The position numbers and the translations under genes were made by a program. A stretch of DNA of 64,000 nucleotides from JAUXFS01 sp963772635 (GTDB taxonomy: Bacteria; Pseudomonadota; Alphaproteobacteria; Rhodospirillales; Defluviicoccaceae). Below, in pieces: positions 1-9,859 of the stretch; positions within the stretch are counted from its first letter, which is position 1, and each line of letters starts with the position of its first letter. The stretch covers positions 1-64,000 of the forward strand of contig CAVYYK010000019.1 in assembly GCA_963772635.1 (NCBI GenBank), written 5' to 3'. The notes under the pieces were generated by a model that saw nothing but the letters and a program-made list of their open reading frames with translations, did not search any database and was not told the DNA's origin.

Positions 1-871
1 TCGAAGCCGGCGACGATGTCCAGCAACTCCTCGGTGACCGATTGCTGCCGCCTGCGGCGGTATTCGGCCATGTTCATGTCGTCGAGATGGTCTCCTCGAT
101 GTTGCGCTGGGCTGCCTGCATGGCGACGAGCCGCATCGCGTGCTCGCTGGCGCCAATTCCGCCCCGGCCCGGAACAGCCCGATGAACAGGTGCTGCCGGA
201 CCAGCGCCGCGGCAGAGATGCGGCGTCCATGGTGAAGGTCGGCAGGCTGCGGGACCGCCAGCGCCGCGCCGCGAGCCGCTGCAGCCATCGCGGCATAAAG
301 CGGCAGGAGCTGCACGGCGCAAGGTGCCGCCGCGCCGCCGTCCTGCCGCCGATTGTGGAACCGGAGCACCCGCGCCGCGCCGTGCCGGCTGCCCGCATCT
401 GTCCAGGTCCAGCAGGATGTCATGCGCCGTATCGGCCAGGCCGGCGACCGATCCGGGCAGGCGGAACTGGCGGACCACCTGCTCGCCGGTCGCTTCCAGC
501 TCGGATGCGCCACCCGTTCGCCCGCGACGAGGTAGGCCGCGCCCTCGCCGGGGGCGGCCGTGGCGGTCCCGACAGCTCCTCATCGGGCGAAGCGGACGAT
601 CTCGCGGTTGAAACGGCCGCACAGGCCGTGATCCGAGCCGAAGACGATGGCCGCCCCCGGCGATCCTGTCGGTCGGTGGCAGCGGCGTGTGGCCGGTGCG
701 CAGGACGACCTGCAGCCCCATCTCGATCGTCCGGTTATATTCGCGAAGTGCCGGCACGGCCTGGTCGTATTGCCGGATGCTGACCGCAGAGAGGGATTTC
801 ATGGTGTGGACGATCGAGTTGAGGTCCTCGGTCGTCGCGATCCGTTTGCCGAGGATCTCAAGGGTATCCAT
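1..871 (-). CDS. atpG: N-ATPase gamma subunit (partial, runs off the window)
   Basis: This is the central stalk subunit of the F1 sector, which rotates inside the alpha3beta3 ring. The N-terminal helix is clear (MDTLEILGKRI, then SIVHTMKSLSAVS), the usual gamma start that pairs with the C-terminal helix. The gene begins 6 bp after the atpA stop and is the last gene of the atpDCQRBEFAG order. After about residue 75 the reading moves between frames several times, so the middle is recognisable only in pieces. The C-terminus lies beyond base 1. The frame changes look like sequencing indels because the whole operon shows them. Identity is certain from the N-terminus and the position. Confidence 0.85.
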
Positions 872-877
872 GGCCGG

Positions 878-2420
878 CTAGCCCTCAGCCCGGTAGCGTT
901 CGACGACCTGTCGGGCGACGGAGAGCAGCGGCCCGCGATCGTCTTCGCCCAGCTTTCGCAGGCCGGACTCGATGCGGGCGCACAGTTCCGGCAACTCCTC
1001 GCGGACCACGCGCGGAGATCGGCTTCGGCGTCGGCGACCGGTCCGACGGGAATCGTCGAACAGCCCGCTGGTCGCGGCCAGCAGCACGGCGATCTGCTCG
1101 GCGACGGAGAAGAGGTCGTGCTCGGCCTGCTTCAGGATCTCGCGCACGCGCCGGCCGCGCTCCAGGCTCTGCCGGGTCTCGTCGTCGAGCCGGGTGCCGA
1201 AGCGGGCGAAGGTCTCCAGCTCCTCGAACTGCGCATAGGCGAGGCGCAGGTCGCCGGCGACGGCGCGGAAGGCCGGAAGCTGCGCCTTGCCGCCGACCCG
1301 GGACACCGACTTGCCGATGTCGATGGCCGGCAGCTGGCCCTTGCTGGAACAGCTCGGGCGAGAGATAGATCTGGCCGTCGGTGATCGAGATCAGGTTGGT
1401 CGGGATGTAGGCGGAGATGTTCTGCGCCTGGGTCTCGATGATCGGCAGCGCGGTCAGCGAGCCGCCGCCGTGGTCCTCGCGCAGGTGGGTCGCGCGCTCC
1501 AGCAGGCGCGAGTGGATGTAGAAGATGTCGCCGGGATAGGCCTCGCGCCCCGGCGGGCGGCGCAGCAGCAGTGACAGCTCGCGGTAGGCCCGGGCGTGCC
1601 GGGTGAGGTCGTCGTAGACGATCAGCACGTCGCGGCCCTGCTCCATGAAGAACTCGGCCATGGTCGTGGCCGCATAGGGCGCGACGAACTGCAGGCCCGG
1701 CGGGTCGTTCGCCGGCGGCCACCACGACGATGGAGTGCTCGAGCGCGCCGTGCTCGCGCAGCGTGGCGATGACCCGGGCCACCGCGGAGCCGCGCTGGCC
1801 GATGGCGCAGTAGACGCAGACCATGCCGCTGCCGCGCTGGTTGATGATCGCGTCGATCGCGATCGCCGTCTTGCCGGTCTGGCGGTCGCCGAGGATCAGC
1901 TCGCGCTGGCCGCGGCCGATCGGGATGGCGGCATCGACCGCCTTGATGCCCGGTCTGCAGCGGCTCGGCACCGGCGCGCGCGCGATGATCGGCGGTGCGG
2001 GGCGCTCGATCGGCCAGCGCTCCGCCGGCGGATCGGGCCGCTGTCGTCGAGCGGGCGTCCGATGGCGTCGACCACGCGGCCGAGCAGCGCCTCGCCGACC
2101 GGCACGTCGACCACGCGGTGCGTGCGCCGCGCTTCGTCGCCGGCCTTCAGGTGCTCGCTGTCGCCGAGCAGGATGACGCCGAGCCCGTCGAGCGAGGTTG
2201 GCGGCGATGCCCAGCAGACTGCCCGGAAGCTGACCAGCTCGTAGTCGCAGACATCCGTGAAGCCCGGTGACCCGGGCGATGCCGCTTGCCACCTGCGTCA
2301 CGGTGCCGATCTCGCCGGCTCTCGAGTTCGCTGCGATAGCTCGCCAGCGCCCGGTCGAGCGGGTCGAAGGTCGTCCGGGACAACGTCGGCCAGCGAGATG
2401 TCCTTCTTGTCGTCGGTCAT
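878..2420 (-). CDS. atpA: N-ATPase alpha subunit (several frameshifts)
   Basis: Non-catalytic nucleotide-binding subunit of F1. In pieces across frames one reads MTDDKKDISLAD, the beta-barrel (EIGTVTQVASGIARVTGL), the Walker A motif GDRQTGKT in the helicase-like core, the signature around PIIETQAQNISAYIPTNLIS and the C-terminal helical domain (FEELETFARFGTRLDDETR). The start ATG overlaps the probable stop of the b subunit (ATGA). The stop TAG lies 6 bp before gamma. At least four single-base frame changes are needed to read it through. A gene in an intact operon would not tolerate them, so assembly error is the likeliest cause. Confidence 0.9.
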
Positions 2421-3196
2421 TCGCCGCCTTGCTTTCATCGACCGTCGACGCGGCGCGAAACTGCTCGTCGATCGCCCTTCGCAGCTCGTCCAGATAGCTG
2501 TCGAAGCTCCAGGAGACCGTCTGGCTGCCGGCCCCAGCTCGATGCCGAGACGTGCCCTGCCCGCGTGTCTCGTAATCGGGCTGCAGCGTCTTGCCGAGTT
2601 CGCGGTGGATGGCTGCCGTGACCCGACGCTTGGCCTCGGCCGGCAGCTCGAAGCGGCTGCGCACGGTGAGCTTGCCGCCTGCGGCCGCGATCGGCGAGGT
2701 CGTCCTTCGCCTTTCCCTGCAGGCTTTCCAGCCGCTTGACGAAGCCGAGTGCGATCTGGTCCTCCAGCTCGGCGTCGGCGAGGTCGGCGAGCGCCCGGCG
2801 CCAGCCCGTAGAACTGCTCGGTCGACCGCCCGCGCAGCTCGCGCAGGAAGCCTCGCGCTGCTCCGCTCGAGCTGCTTCAGCCATTCGGCCTGCGCGCCTC
2901 GATATCCTCGCGGCCTCGTCGCTCCAGCGCCTGGCGCTCGTCTTCGGCCTCCTCGCGCGCCTCGGCGAGCATCTGCTCGCGCTGGCGCTCCAGCTCCTCC
3001 TGCTTCTCCTCGAAGGCGCGCGCTTCGGTCTCCGCCTCCTGCTCTTTCGCTCGGCCTCGCGCAGCGGTCCTTCGATGCGTTCCTCGCGCCGCTCCATGGC
3101 GCGCGTGATCGGGCCGTAGAGGAAGCGCTTCAGCAGCCAGACCAGAACCAGGAAGTTGACGATCTGGGCGGCGACCGTGAACCAGTCGATCTGCAT
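2417..3196 (-). CDS. atpF: N-ATPase b subunit with delta-like C-terminal extension (frameshifted)
   Basis: Peripheral stalk subunit. It opens with a membrane segment (MQIDWFTVAAQIVNFLVLVW, then LLKRFLYGPITRAM), followed by a long charged coiled coil rich in Glu and Arg. The C-terminal part (around KRLESLQGKAKDDLADRG and FDSYLDELRRAIDEQF) is longer than a plain b subunit. This fits N-ATPases, which lack a separate delta gene and carry its role on b. The exact end is uncertain because the last codons read in a shifted frame. I place the stop in the ATGA overlap with atpA. ATG is preceded by the c-subunit stop only 5 bp upstream. Confidence 0.8.
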
Positions 3197-3201
3197 GCGG
3201 C

Positions 3202-3483
3202 TCACCCGCCGGCCTGCGCGATCACGTGCGTCCCAGAAGGGGTTGGCGAAGATCAGGATCATCGAGACCACGAAGCAGTAGATCGCGGTCGACTCGATCA
3301 TCGCCAGGCTGACGAACAGCGTGCGCGTGATGGTGTTGCGCCTCGTCCGGCTGCTGGGCGATCGCCGCGAGCGCCTGGGCCGCGGCGCGCGCCTCGCCGA
3401 GCGCCGGGCCGATCGAGCCGATGGCGATGGTCAGCCCGGCGGTAAAGATCGAGACGGCGCGCGATCAGTCCGATACTGTCCAT
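3202..3483 (-). CDS. atpE: N-ATPase c subunit, Na+-type ligand pattern
   Basis: The proteolipid that forms the ion-carrying rotor ring, about 90 residues in two membrane hairpin helices. Helix 1 reads GSIGPALGEARAAAQAL and helix 2 reads AMIESTAIYCFVVSMILIF followed by ANPF. The key carboxylate is Glu in ESTAIY. The E-S-T-x-x-Y pattern matches the Na+-coordinating set known from Ilyobacter-type rings (Glu65, Ser66, Thr67, Tyr70), with a second carboxylate in helix 1 (ALGEA). Two frame changes interrupt the open frame, one near residue 8 and one between the helices. Na+ coupling is an inference from these residues, not shown. Confidence 0.85.
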
Positions 3484-3496
3484 GCAGGGTCTCCGT

Positions 3497-4209
3497 TCAC
3501 TGCGCTTTCGCTGCGGTTCGTCGTTCGTCCGCGCCTCGCCGGATGGGTCCGCGTGGCCGAGGCGATGTAGACCATCGCCAGGACGGCGAAGATGTAGGCC
3601 TGGATCAGCCCGGTCAGCAGGCCGAGCAGCTGCATCACGACCGGGAAGAAGAAGGGCACGATGCCGACAGGATCGCCACGATCACCGTGCCGCTCATCAT
3701 GTTGCCGTACAGGCGGACGGCCAGCGCCAGCGTGCGCGACAGCTCGCCGATGATGTTGAACGGCAGCATGAAGACGGCGTCGGCTGGACGTAGTCTGCGC
3801 AGATAGCCGACGACGCCGCGCTTCGGCGATGCCGAAGAGCGGCACCGCGACGAGCACGCAGATCGCCAGCGCCGTCGTCGTCGACAGCGAGCCGGTCGGC
3901 GGCTCGAAGCCCGGCACGATGGCGAGCAGGTTCGACGTGGCGATGAACAGGAACAGCGTGCCGACGAAGGGCAGGTAGCGGCCGGGCTCGGCGCGGCTGA
4001 CGTCGCGGATCTGGTCGCGCATGCCCGTCGACGATGACTTCCAGCAGGTTCTGCCAGCGCGAGATCGTCTCGTCGTCGGAGAGGCGCAGCGTGATCAGCC
4101 GCGCGAGCCGAGGACGAGCAGCGCCATGACGACCCAGGTGAAGACGATCGTCGCGTTGAGCACGACGGCCCGCATTGCCAGAAGACGATCTGGTCGGGCT
4201 GATCTGCAT
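3497..4209 (-). CDS. atpB: N-ATPase a subunit (frameshifted)
   Basis: Membrane stator that provides the ion half-channels facing the c ring. Readable pieces include MQISPDQIVFWQ, WVVMALLVLGSRG, RYLPFVGTLFLFIATSNLL and the conserved LSRTLALAVRLYGNMMSG, which contains the essential arginine, then the last helices (PFFFPVVMQLLGLLTGLI). Length and order match an F-type a subunit of about 230 residues. It sits between AtpR and the c subunit, as in other N-ATPase operons. At least three single-base frame changes are needed. The stop is placed at the TGA 13 bp before the c-subunit start. Confidence 0.85.
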
Positions 4210-4221
4210 CGCCGTCCCTCG

Positions 4222-4519
4222 CTAGCCGCCGAGCGGGCCGTTCGGACGAGCGTCGCCTCACCAGCTGCTGGCGGCGATGCGCACGACCAGAAGCCGGCAA
4301 GCACGTCAAGCAGCCGCTCCCAGCGTCCGTCCATCACGCAGATAGAACCGCCGAGCGTCAGGCCGAGCCGCGGCACGGCGGTGCCGACGAGCCAGCAGCG
4401 CCGGGCTTGCGCGCATGGCACAGGCGCTGCACCGCGAGCCACAGCATCGCGCAATAGGCGACGCCGAGGCCGAGGCCGGCCGCGAAGGCATCGAGCGAAC
4501 CGGCAAGATCAACGTGCAT
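4222..4519 (-). CDS. atpR: N-ATPase accessory membrane protein AtpR (frameshifted)
   Basis: A small membrane protein of roughly 100 residues found only in N-ATPase operons, thought to help assembly of the c ring. The start MHVDLAGSLDAFAAGLGLGV leads into a first hydrophobic helix (AYCAMLWLAVQRL). Two further hydrophobic stretches can be read in other frames (GTAVPRLGLTLGG and ERLLDVLAGFW). Assignment rests mainly on size, hydrophobic profile and position between AtpQ and the a subunit. At least two frame changes are present. Start and stop are both approximate. Confidence 0.7.
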
Positions 4520-4592
4520 CGTCAGCCCACATCGTCTGTGCGCCGCAAGGCGCCTGCGACCTCGGTTCGAGGCCATGCGCGGCACTCAGCGT

Positions 4593-4903
4593 TCAGTCAT
4601 GCTGGCTCTCCCGCTTGACCCAGTACCAGGCGTTGAGGCAGCCCAGCACGACGCCGACGAACAGCAGCGTCAGCGTCCACGAGATACGCTCGTCCAGCCG
4701 CGCGTCCAGCCACACCCCGAGCGCGATGCCGAGCAGCGTCGGCACCGCGACCGACCAGCCGACGAGCCCGAACATGCCGAGCCCGAACCAGACGCCGCGG
4801 TCGCGCTCGCCGCGCGCCTTCAGCTTGCGCTCCGCCTTGCGCCCGATCTCCTCGCCGATGTCGGCTCCACGGTCCCCGTCTTGTCCGGTCTCGGCCCGAC
4901 CAT
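4593..4903 (-). CDS. atpQ: N-ATPase accessory protein AtpQ (AtpI-like)
   Basis: Small two-helix membrane protein of the AtpI/ATPase_gene1 type. After a charged N-terminus (MVGPRPDKTG, then DIGEEIGRKAERKL) come two hydrophobic helices, VWFGLGMFGLVGWSVAVPTL and ISWTLTLLFVGVVLGCLNAW, and a short tail ending KRESQHD. Its ATG overlaps the epsilon stop (TGATG). One frame change falls between the charged N-terminus and the rest. The pair AtpQ-AtpR after epsilon is diagnostic of the N-ATPase family. Confidence 0.8.
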
Positions 4904-5293
4904 CAGCCGCTCCTCGCAGCTCGATGAAGCGGCGCACGACGCCGGCCTCGAGCCGGGCGAGCGCGCTGCGCGCCACGTCTCCTGCTCGTCCAGCTCGCAG
5001 ATACTGCTCGCGACGGTCTGCGCGCAGCGTCTGCCAGATCGTCGCCCGCGCACCGCGTTGCGCGTCGAGACCAGCACCTCGTCGCCGCACTTACCAGGAT
5101 GCCCTCGTCGACGGCCGACGAAGAGCTCCTCGCCCTCCGGCGTCTCGTAGACAGAATGCCGGGCACCAGCGCCGCCGACGAAATCGACATGGCGCGGCAG
5201 CAGGCCGAACGAGCCGTTCTGCGCCTCGGCGACGATCTTGCTGACCTCCCGGTCGACCAGGACCTGCGTCGGCAGCACGATCTTCAGACGCAT
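4903..5293 (-). CDS. atpC: N-ATPase epsilon subunit (frameshifted)
   Basis: Epsilon subunit of the F1 central stalk, about 130 residues. The N-terminal beta-sandwich is clear: MRLKIVLPTQVLVDREVSKI, then VAEAQNGSFGLLPRHVDF, the usual site where epsilon proteins carry a GxFGxLPxH motif. A helical C-terminus follows in a shifted frame (ARLEAGVVRRFIEL). It lies 36 bp after the beta stop and overlaps AtpQ. Two or more indels break the frame after residue 60. Confidence 0.85.
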
Positions 5294-5329
5294 GCGACGG
5301 TCCGTCAGATCACCTGGCTGAGGCCGGCA

Positions 5330-6741
5330 TCATGTCCCGGCCTCCTCGTCGCCGCGTCCGCTGCCGGCTCGCTCGAGCTCGTCGATGGCGCCGATCATGT
5401 AGAAGGCGCCTTCCGGCATGGTCGGCGAACTCGTCGCCGAGGATGCGCTCGCAGCCGTCGAGCGTCTCGTCGAGGCTCACCATGCAGCCCGGCCGTGCCG
5501 GTGAACGCCTCGGTGGTGAAGAAGGGCTGGGTGAGGAAGCGCTCCAGGCGCCGCGCCCGCGCCACGGTGTGGCGGTCTTCTCGGACAGTTCCTCCAGGCC
5601 CAGCATGGCGATGATGTCCTTGAGCTCCTCGTATTCGGCCAGCGTGGCGGACGGCCTGCGCGACACGGTAGTGGCGCCGGCCGACGACGCCCGGCGTCAG
5701 CATCTTGGCCGACGACTGCAGCGGGTCGATGGCCGGGTAGAGGCCCTGGCTGGCGCGCTTGCGCGACAGCACGATCGAGGCGGAGAGGTGCGCGAAGGTG
5801 TGCGTCGCGGCCGGGTCGGTGAAGTCGTCGGCGGGCACGTAGACGGCCTGGATCGAGGTGATGGAGCCCGACGCCGTGCTCGCGATCCGCTCCTCGAGCG
5901 CCGCAAGCTCGGTGCCGAGCGTCGGCTGGTAGCCGACCCGCGAGGGAATGCGCCCGAGCAGGCCCGAGACCTCGGAGCCCGCCTGCACGAAGCGGAAGAT
6001 GTTGTCGATCAGCACCAGCACGTCCTGATGCGCGTCGTCGCGGAAATACTCGGCGATGGTCATCGCGCTGTGGCCGACGCGGAAACGCACGCCGGGCGGT
6101 TCGTTCATCTGGCCGAAGACCATCACGGTCTTGTCGAGGACGCCGGCCGTCCCCATCTCGCGGTAGAGCTCCTCCGCCTCGCGGCAGCGTTCGCCGATGC
6201 CGCAGAACAGGCTCACGCCCTCGTAGTTGCCGACCATGTTGTGGATCATCTCGGTGATCAGCACGGTCTTGCCGACGCCCGCGCCGCCGAACAGGCCGGC
6301 CTTGCCGCCGCGCTCGAGCGGGCACAGCAGGTCGATGGCCTTGATGCCGGTCTCGAATATCTCCGAGCGCACCTGCCGTCGCGACAACGGAACAGTCTCG
6401 CCATGGATCGAGCGAAGGGCGACGTCTTCCAGTTCCGGGCCGCCGTCGATCGGCTCGCCGAACATGTTGAGCATCCGGCCGAGGACCGAGCGGCCGACCG
6501 GGATCGTGATCGGACCGCCCGTGTCGGTCACGGGCTGACCGAGCGAGAGACCATGCTCCGCGTTGAGGGCAAGTCCCCGCACGGTGGTCGCGTCGAGGAG
6601 TGCGGCGACCTCGATGACGACGTCGCCGCTGCGCAGCATCCGGTTGATGGTCGGACGGTCGCGGTCGAAGCGGATGTCGACGACCGACCCCTGAATGGAG
6701 ACGATGCGCCCCTCGCCGTGGTTCGTCTGTTCGTTCGCCAT
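5330..6741 (-). CDS. atpD: N-ATPase beta subunit (first gene of the operon)
   Basis: Catalytic subunit of F1 where ATP is made or split. The first 390 or so residues are uninterrupted: MANEQTNHGEGRIVSIQGSV, the P-loop GGAGVGKT, the GER catalytic segment (CGIGERCREAEELYREM) and the SALEER-like region (ELAALEERIASTASGS). The C-terminal 70 residues shift frame about three times and end FYMIGAIDELERAG before a TGA. Start is ATG at 6741; an in-frame GTG lies one codon upstream. Being first and followed directly by epsilon is the N-ATPase order, unlike the housekeeping atpAGDC order. Confidence 0.92.
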
Positions 6742-7325
6742 CACCTGTCCGTCATGCCCATGCCGTCGGCGGCCGCCCGCGGGCAGAACCGTGGCCGCCC
6801 CGCAGCCGATCCCGGTCGCATTCCGGCGACCGGGATCGGTTCACGCCGCATCCTCGCAGCAATTCACGAATGCAGTCCCTGCTATCATTCCCGAGTTCGG
6901 AAAGCGCAGCAAGGATGGTCTCGCGTGCCATTTCTGTCCGATGATCCGCCATTCGCATTTCCGGCCAGACGAAAAGGTCGATGCCGCGATTGCCTGAGAG
7001 CCGAAGCGGCTGATGCTGCGACAGTGCGGCCGATGTTCAAATGATCTCGGTCGTCCGCTATCCACCGCACACGCTCGACAACACGGAATCCGCGTCGATG
7101 CTCACGTCGAAACCCATCGCGTGACCGAACTCCGTCAGTGCCGGCGCCTCGTTGTCGACGAGCAGGAGAGCGAAGCGCATCTCGTCACATGGCGACGGCG
7201 TATCACTGGGCGGCGCCGACGTTTGGGTGCTGCAGGCGGCGTTCCCGACCGCGACCTGAGCCGGATGGGCAAGGCCCGACTGGCCGTCGTCGTCAATCAG
7301 GACCTATGCATCTGCCTCCGGTGCT
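6742..7325. other. Region between cheB and the N-ATPase operon, no secure gene
   Basis: About 580 bp upstream of atpD and downstream of cheB. It must hold the promoter of the N-ATPase operon. Short minus-strand frames can be read (for example MRFALLLVDNEAPALTEFGH near 7180 and MADHRTEMARETILAALSEL near 6950). They might be pieces of one frameshifted gene, but I do not recognise them. I see no clear terminator or tRNA. Confidence 0.4.
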
Positions 7326-8426
7326 TCAAACCAGACTGCATCTGAGCACCTCGCGGGCGATCTGCTCGAGTGGCACGACCTTGTCGACGCCACCGTGCGC
7401 AATCGCCTCCTTGGGCATGCCGAAGACGACCGAGGTCGCCTCGTCCTGGGCGATGGTGAGGGCGCCGGCCTGCTTCATCTCGGCCAGGCCCTCGCGCGCC
7501 GTCGTCGCCCATGCCGGTCATGATGATGCCGACGGCGTTGGCGCCGGCGAAGCGCGCCGCCGAGCGGAACAGCACGTCGACCGACGGCCGGTGGCGCGAG
7601 ACCAGCGGGCCCTCCTTGACCTCGACGTAATAGCGCGCGCCGCTGCGCTGCAGCAGCATGTGGCGATCGCCCGGCGCGATCAGGGCCCGGCCGCGCAGCA
7701 CGGTGTCGCCATCGGCGGCCTCCTTGACCTCGATCTGCGCACAGCCCGTCGAGCCGGCGCGCGAAGGCCGCCGTGAACTTCTCCGGCATGTGCTGGACGA
7801 TGACGATGCCCGGGCAGTCGGCCGGCAGCGCCTCGAGGACGACGCGCAGCGACTTCCGTGCCGCCGGTCGAGGCGCCGATGCAGACGACCGTCTCGGTGG
7901 TCTGGGCCATTGCCCGGCCGGCGCGCGGCGGCGGCAGCACCGCGTCGGCGGTCAGCTTCTTCTGCCGGCGCGCGCGGCGCGGCCGGCGGAGCGGCCCGTC
8001 CGGCGTGCGCCGAGACGCGCCTGCGCCGCGGCCTTGACGACATCGCAGATGCGCATGTCCGCGATTCCTCGAGGAACTGCGCGATGTCGACCCGCGGCTT
8101 CAGGATGACGTCGACGGCGCCGGCCTCCAGCGCCTGCATCAGGGTTTCCGATCCCTCCTCCGTCAGCGACGAGCACATGACGACCGGGACCGGGTGCTGC
8201 GCCATGATCTTGCGCAGGAAGGTGATGCCGTCCATGCGCGGCATCTCGACGTCGAGGGTGATGACGTCGGGCACCTCGTCCTGGATGCGCTGCGCGCCGC
8301 GACGAAGGGGTCGGAGGCGGTCGCCATGACCTCGATCTCGGGATCGCGATCGCCAGGATGCCGGTCGAGCGTCTGGCGGACCGAGGCCGAGTTGTCGACG
8401 ATCAGGACCCTGATCTTTCTTGCCAT
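7326..8426 (-). CDS. cheB: CheB protein-glutamate methylesterase (frameshifted)
   Basis: Removes methyl groups from chemoreceptors when phosphorylated by CheA. The N-terminal receiver domain starts MARKIRVLIVDNSASVRQTL and contains VITLDVEMPRMDGITFLRKI with the phospho-acceptor Asp. After a linker the esterase domain begins VVCIGASTGGTE with the catalytic Ser. It later reads GRALIAPGDRHMLLQ with the catalytic His segment and IIMTGMGDDGARG with the catalytic Asp. The stop TGA is at 7326. About five indels break the frame. It is the last gene of the che operon and lies directly after cheR. Confidence 0.88.
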
Positions 8427-8433
8427 TGCTCGC

Positions 8434-9321
8434 TCACACGCGCGGAACACGGTGTTGCCGACCTGCTTGAGCGGCAGCGTGAACGCCGGCCAGGCCGATT
8501 CCGAATGGCCGAGGAACAGGTAGCCGCCCGGCCTGCAGGCATGCTCGCACAGCCGTCCGAGCACCGCCTCCTGCGTCGGCTCTGTCGAAATAGATCAGGA
8601 TGTTGCGGCAGAAGATCGACGTCCATGTCGTCGCTCGACAGGATAGGCGCTGTCCATCAGGTTCAGGCGGCCGAAGCGCGACCATCTGGACGCAGCTCCG
8701 GCACGATCCGCACTCCGGCGCGTGCCGGGTCCCGCGCCTGCATGACAGATATGCGGCGAAGCAGGCGCGCGGCACCGGCCGACGATCATGCTTGATCGGA
8801 TAAATGCCGCGATGGGCGCTGCGCGAGCACGTCGGTGCAGATGTCGGTGGCGAGGATGCGGCAGTCGGAAGCCCGTCCGGCCGCTGCGCGAACTCCGGCG
8901 AGCACCATGGCCATGCGTGTAGGCTCGGCCCCGGTGGAGCAGGCCGCGCTCCAGGCCTTGACCCGGCCGCACACCGCGCTCGCGCCAGTGCCGGCAGCGC
9001 CTCGTCCCGCAGAACCCGAAATGCGCCGGCTCGCGAAAGAAGTCCGTCTTGTTGGTCGTGACCGCGTCGATCAGGTGGACGCCTTCCTGCTCGAGGCCGC
9101 CTCCATCGAACAGGAAAGCGCAATAGTCATCCACGCTGGCGAGGCCGGTGCTGCGCGGAGCCGGCGGCGCAGCCGGCCCTCGACCATGGTGATCTTGTTC
9201 GGCGGCATCTTGATGCCGCTGTAGCCTGAGATGAAGCGCGCGAGCCGTGTCGAAGTCGCGCTTGGCTGAGCCTGTCGGACCCGTCGCTGGCGACCGGTGC
9301 CGCCTGGGCCGTCATCGTCAT
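8434..9321 (-). CDS. cheR: CheR chemoreceptor methyltransferase (frameshifted)
   Basis: Transfers methyl from S-adenosylmethionine to receptor glutamates. Pieces in order: MTMTAQAAPVASDGSDRLSQ, the N-terminal helical domain (SGYSGIKMPPNKITMVEG), DDYCAFLFDGGGLEQEG, the hallmark LIDAVTTNKTDFFREPAHF, ILATDICTDVL near the SAM site, DVDLLPQHPDLFRQ and GYLFLGHSESAWP near the end. Its ATG overlaps the cheW stop (ATGA). One frame reads through from the end of CheR into CheB without a stop. I take that as another indel rather than a fusion, because a TGA exists at 8434 in the neighbouring frame. Confidence 0.87.
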
Positions 9322-9859
9322 TGCAGGCCTCCTCGGCGACAGGGTCGCGAGCCGCTCGGGCCGCGCCGAGCATGGCGGCGTCGTTGCCGGACAGGAGCCG
9401 CGCCAGATCGACGATGACGACGAAGCCGCTCTCGCCGCGCACGACGCCGCCGATGTAGTCGGAGCGCCAGTTGACGCCGATGTCGGGCGCCGGCTCGATC
9501 TCCTCGGGCCGGAAGGCGGCGACCTCGAAGACGCGGTCGGCGACCAGGCCGAGCGTCAGGATCGCGCCCGCCGACCGGAATGTCGAGCACCAGCACCCGC
9601 GTATGCGGCGTCGGTTTCGTCCGCGGCCAGGCCCAGCTTGAGCCTGAGGTCGATGACCGGCACCGCCCGGCCGCGCACGTCGATCAGGCCCGGCAGATAG
9701 GTCGGCGCCCGTTGGGGATCGGAAGCATCGGCTCGAGATCGAGGATTTCCCGCACGGCCTGCGACCGGCACGGCGAAGATCTCCTCGTCCATGCCGAGGG
9801 TGACGAACTGCGCTTCATCCGCGGCGCATGGTCAGGTCGCTCTCGCTGGAAGTCGGCAT
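9318..9859 (-). CDS. cheW: CheW coupling protein 1 (frameshifted)
   Basis: Couples CheA to receptors; a single CheW SH3-like fold of about 180 residues. Readable parts are MPTSSESDLTM, FVTLGMDEEIFAVPV, AVREILDLEPM, the conserved PTYLPGLIDVRGRAVPVIDL and, near the end, GVVRGESGFVVIVDLARLLS. The start overlaps the end of the upstream mcp by about 28 bp. The stop overlaps cheR. Three or more frame changes are needed. It is clearly different in sequence from the second cheW at 11793-12290. Confidence 0.85.

Noticed and set aside
8163..8564. CheR-CheB fusion protein
   Set aside because: One frame reads from the end of CheR into CheB without a stop. Frame changes are dense here and a TGA at 8434 lies in the neighbouring frame, so an indel is far more likely.
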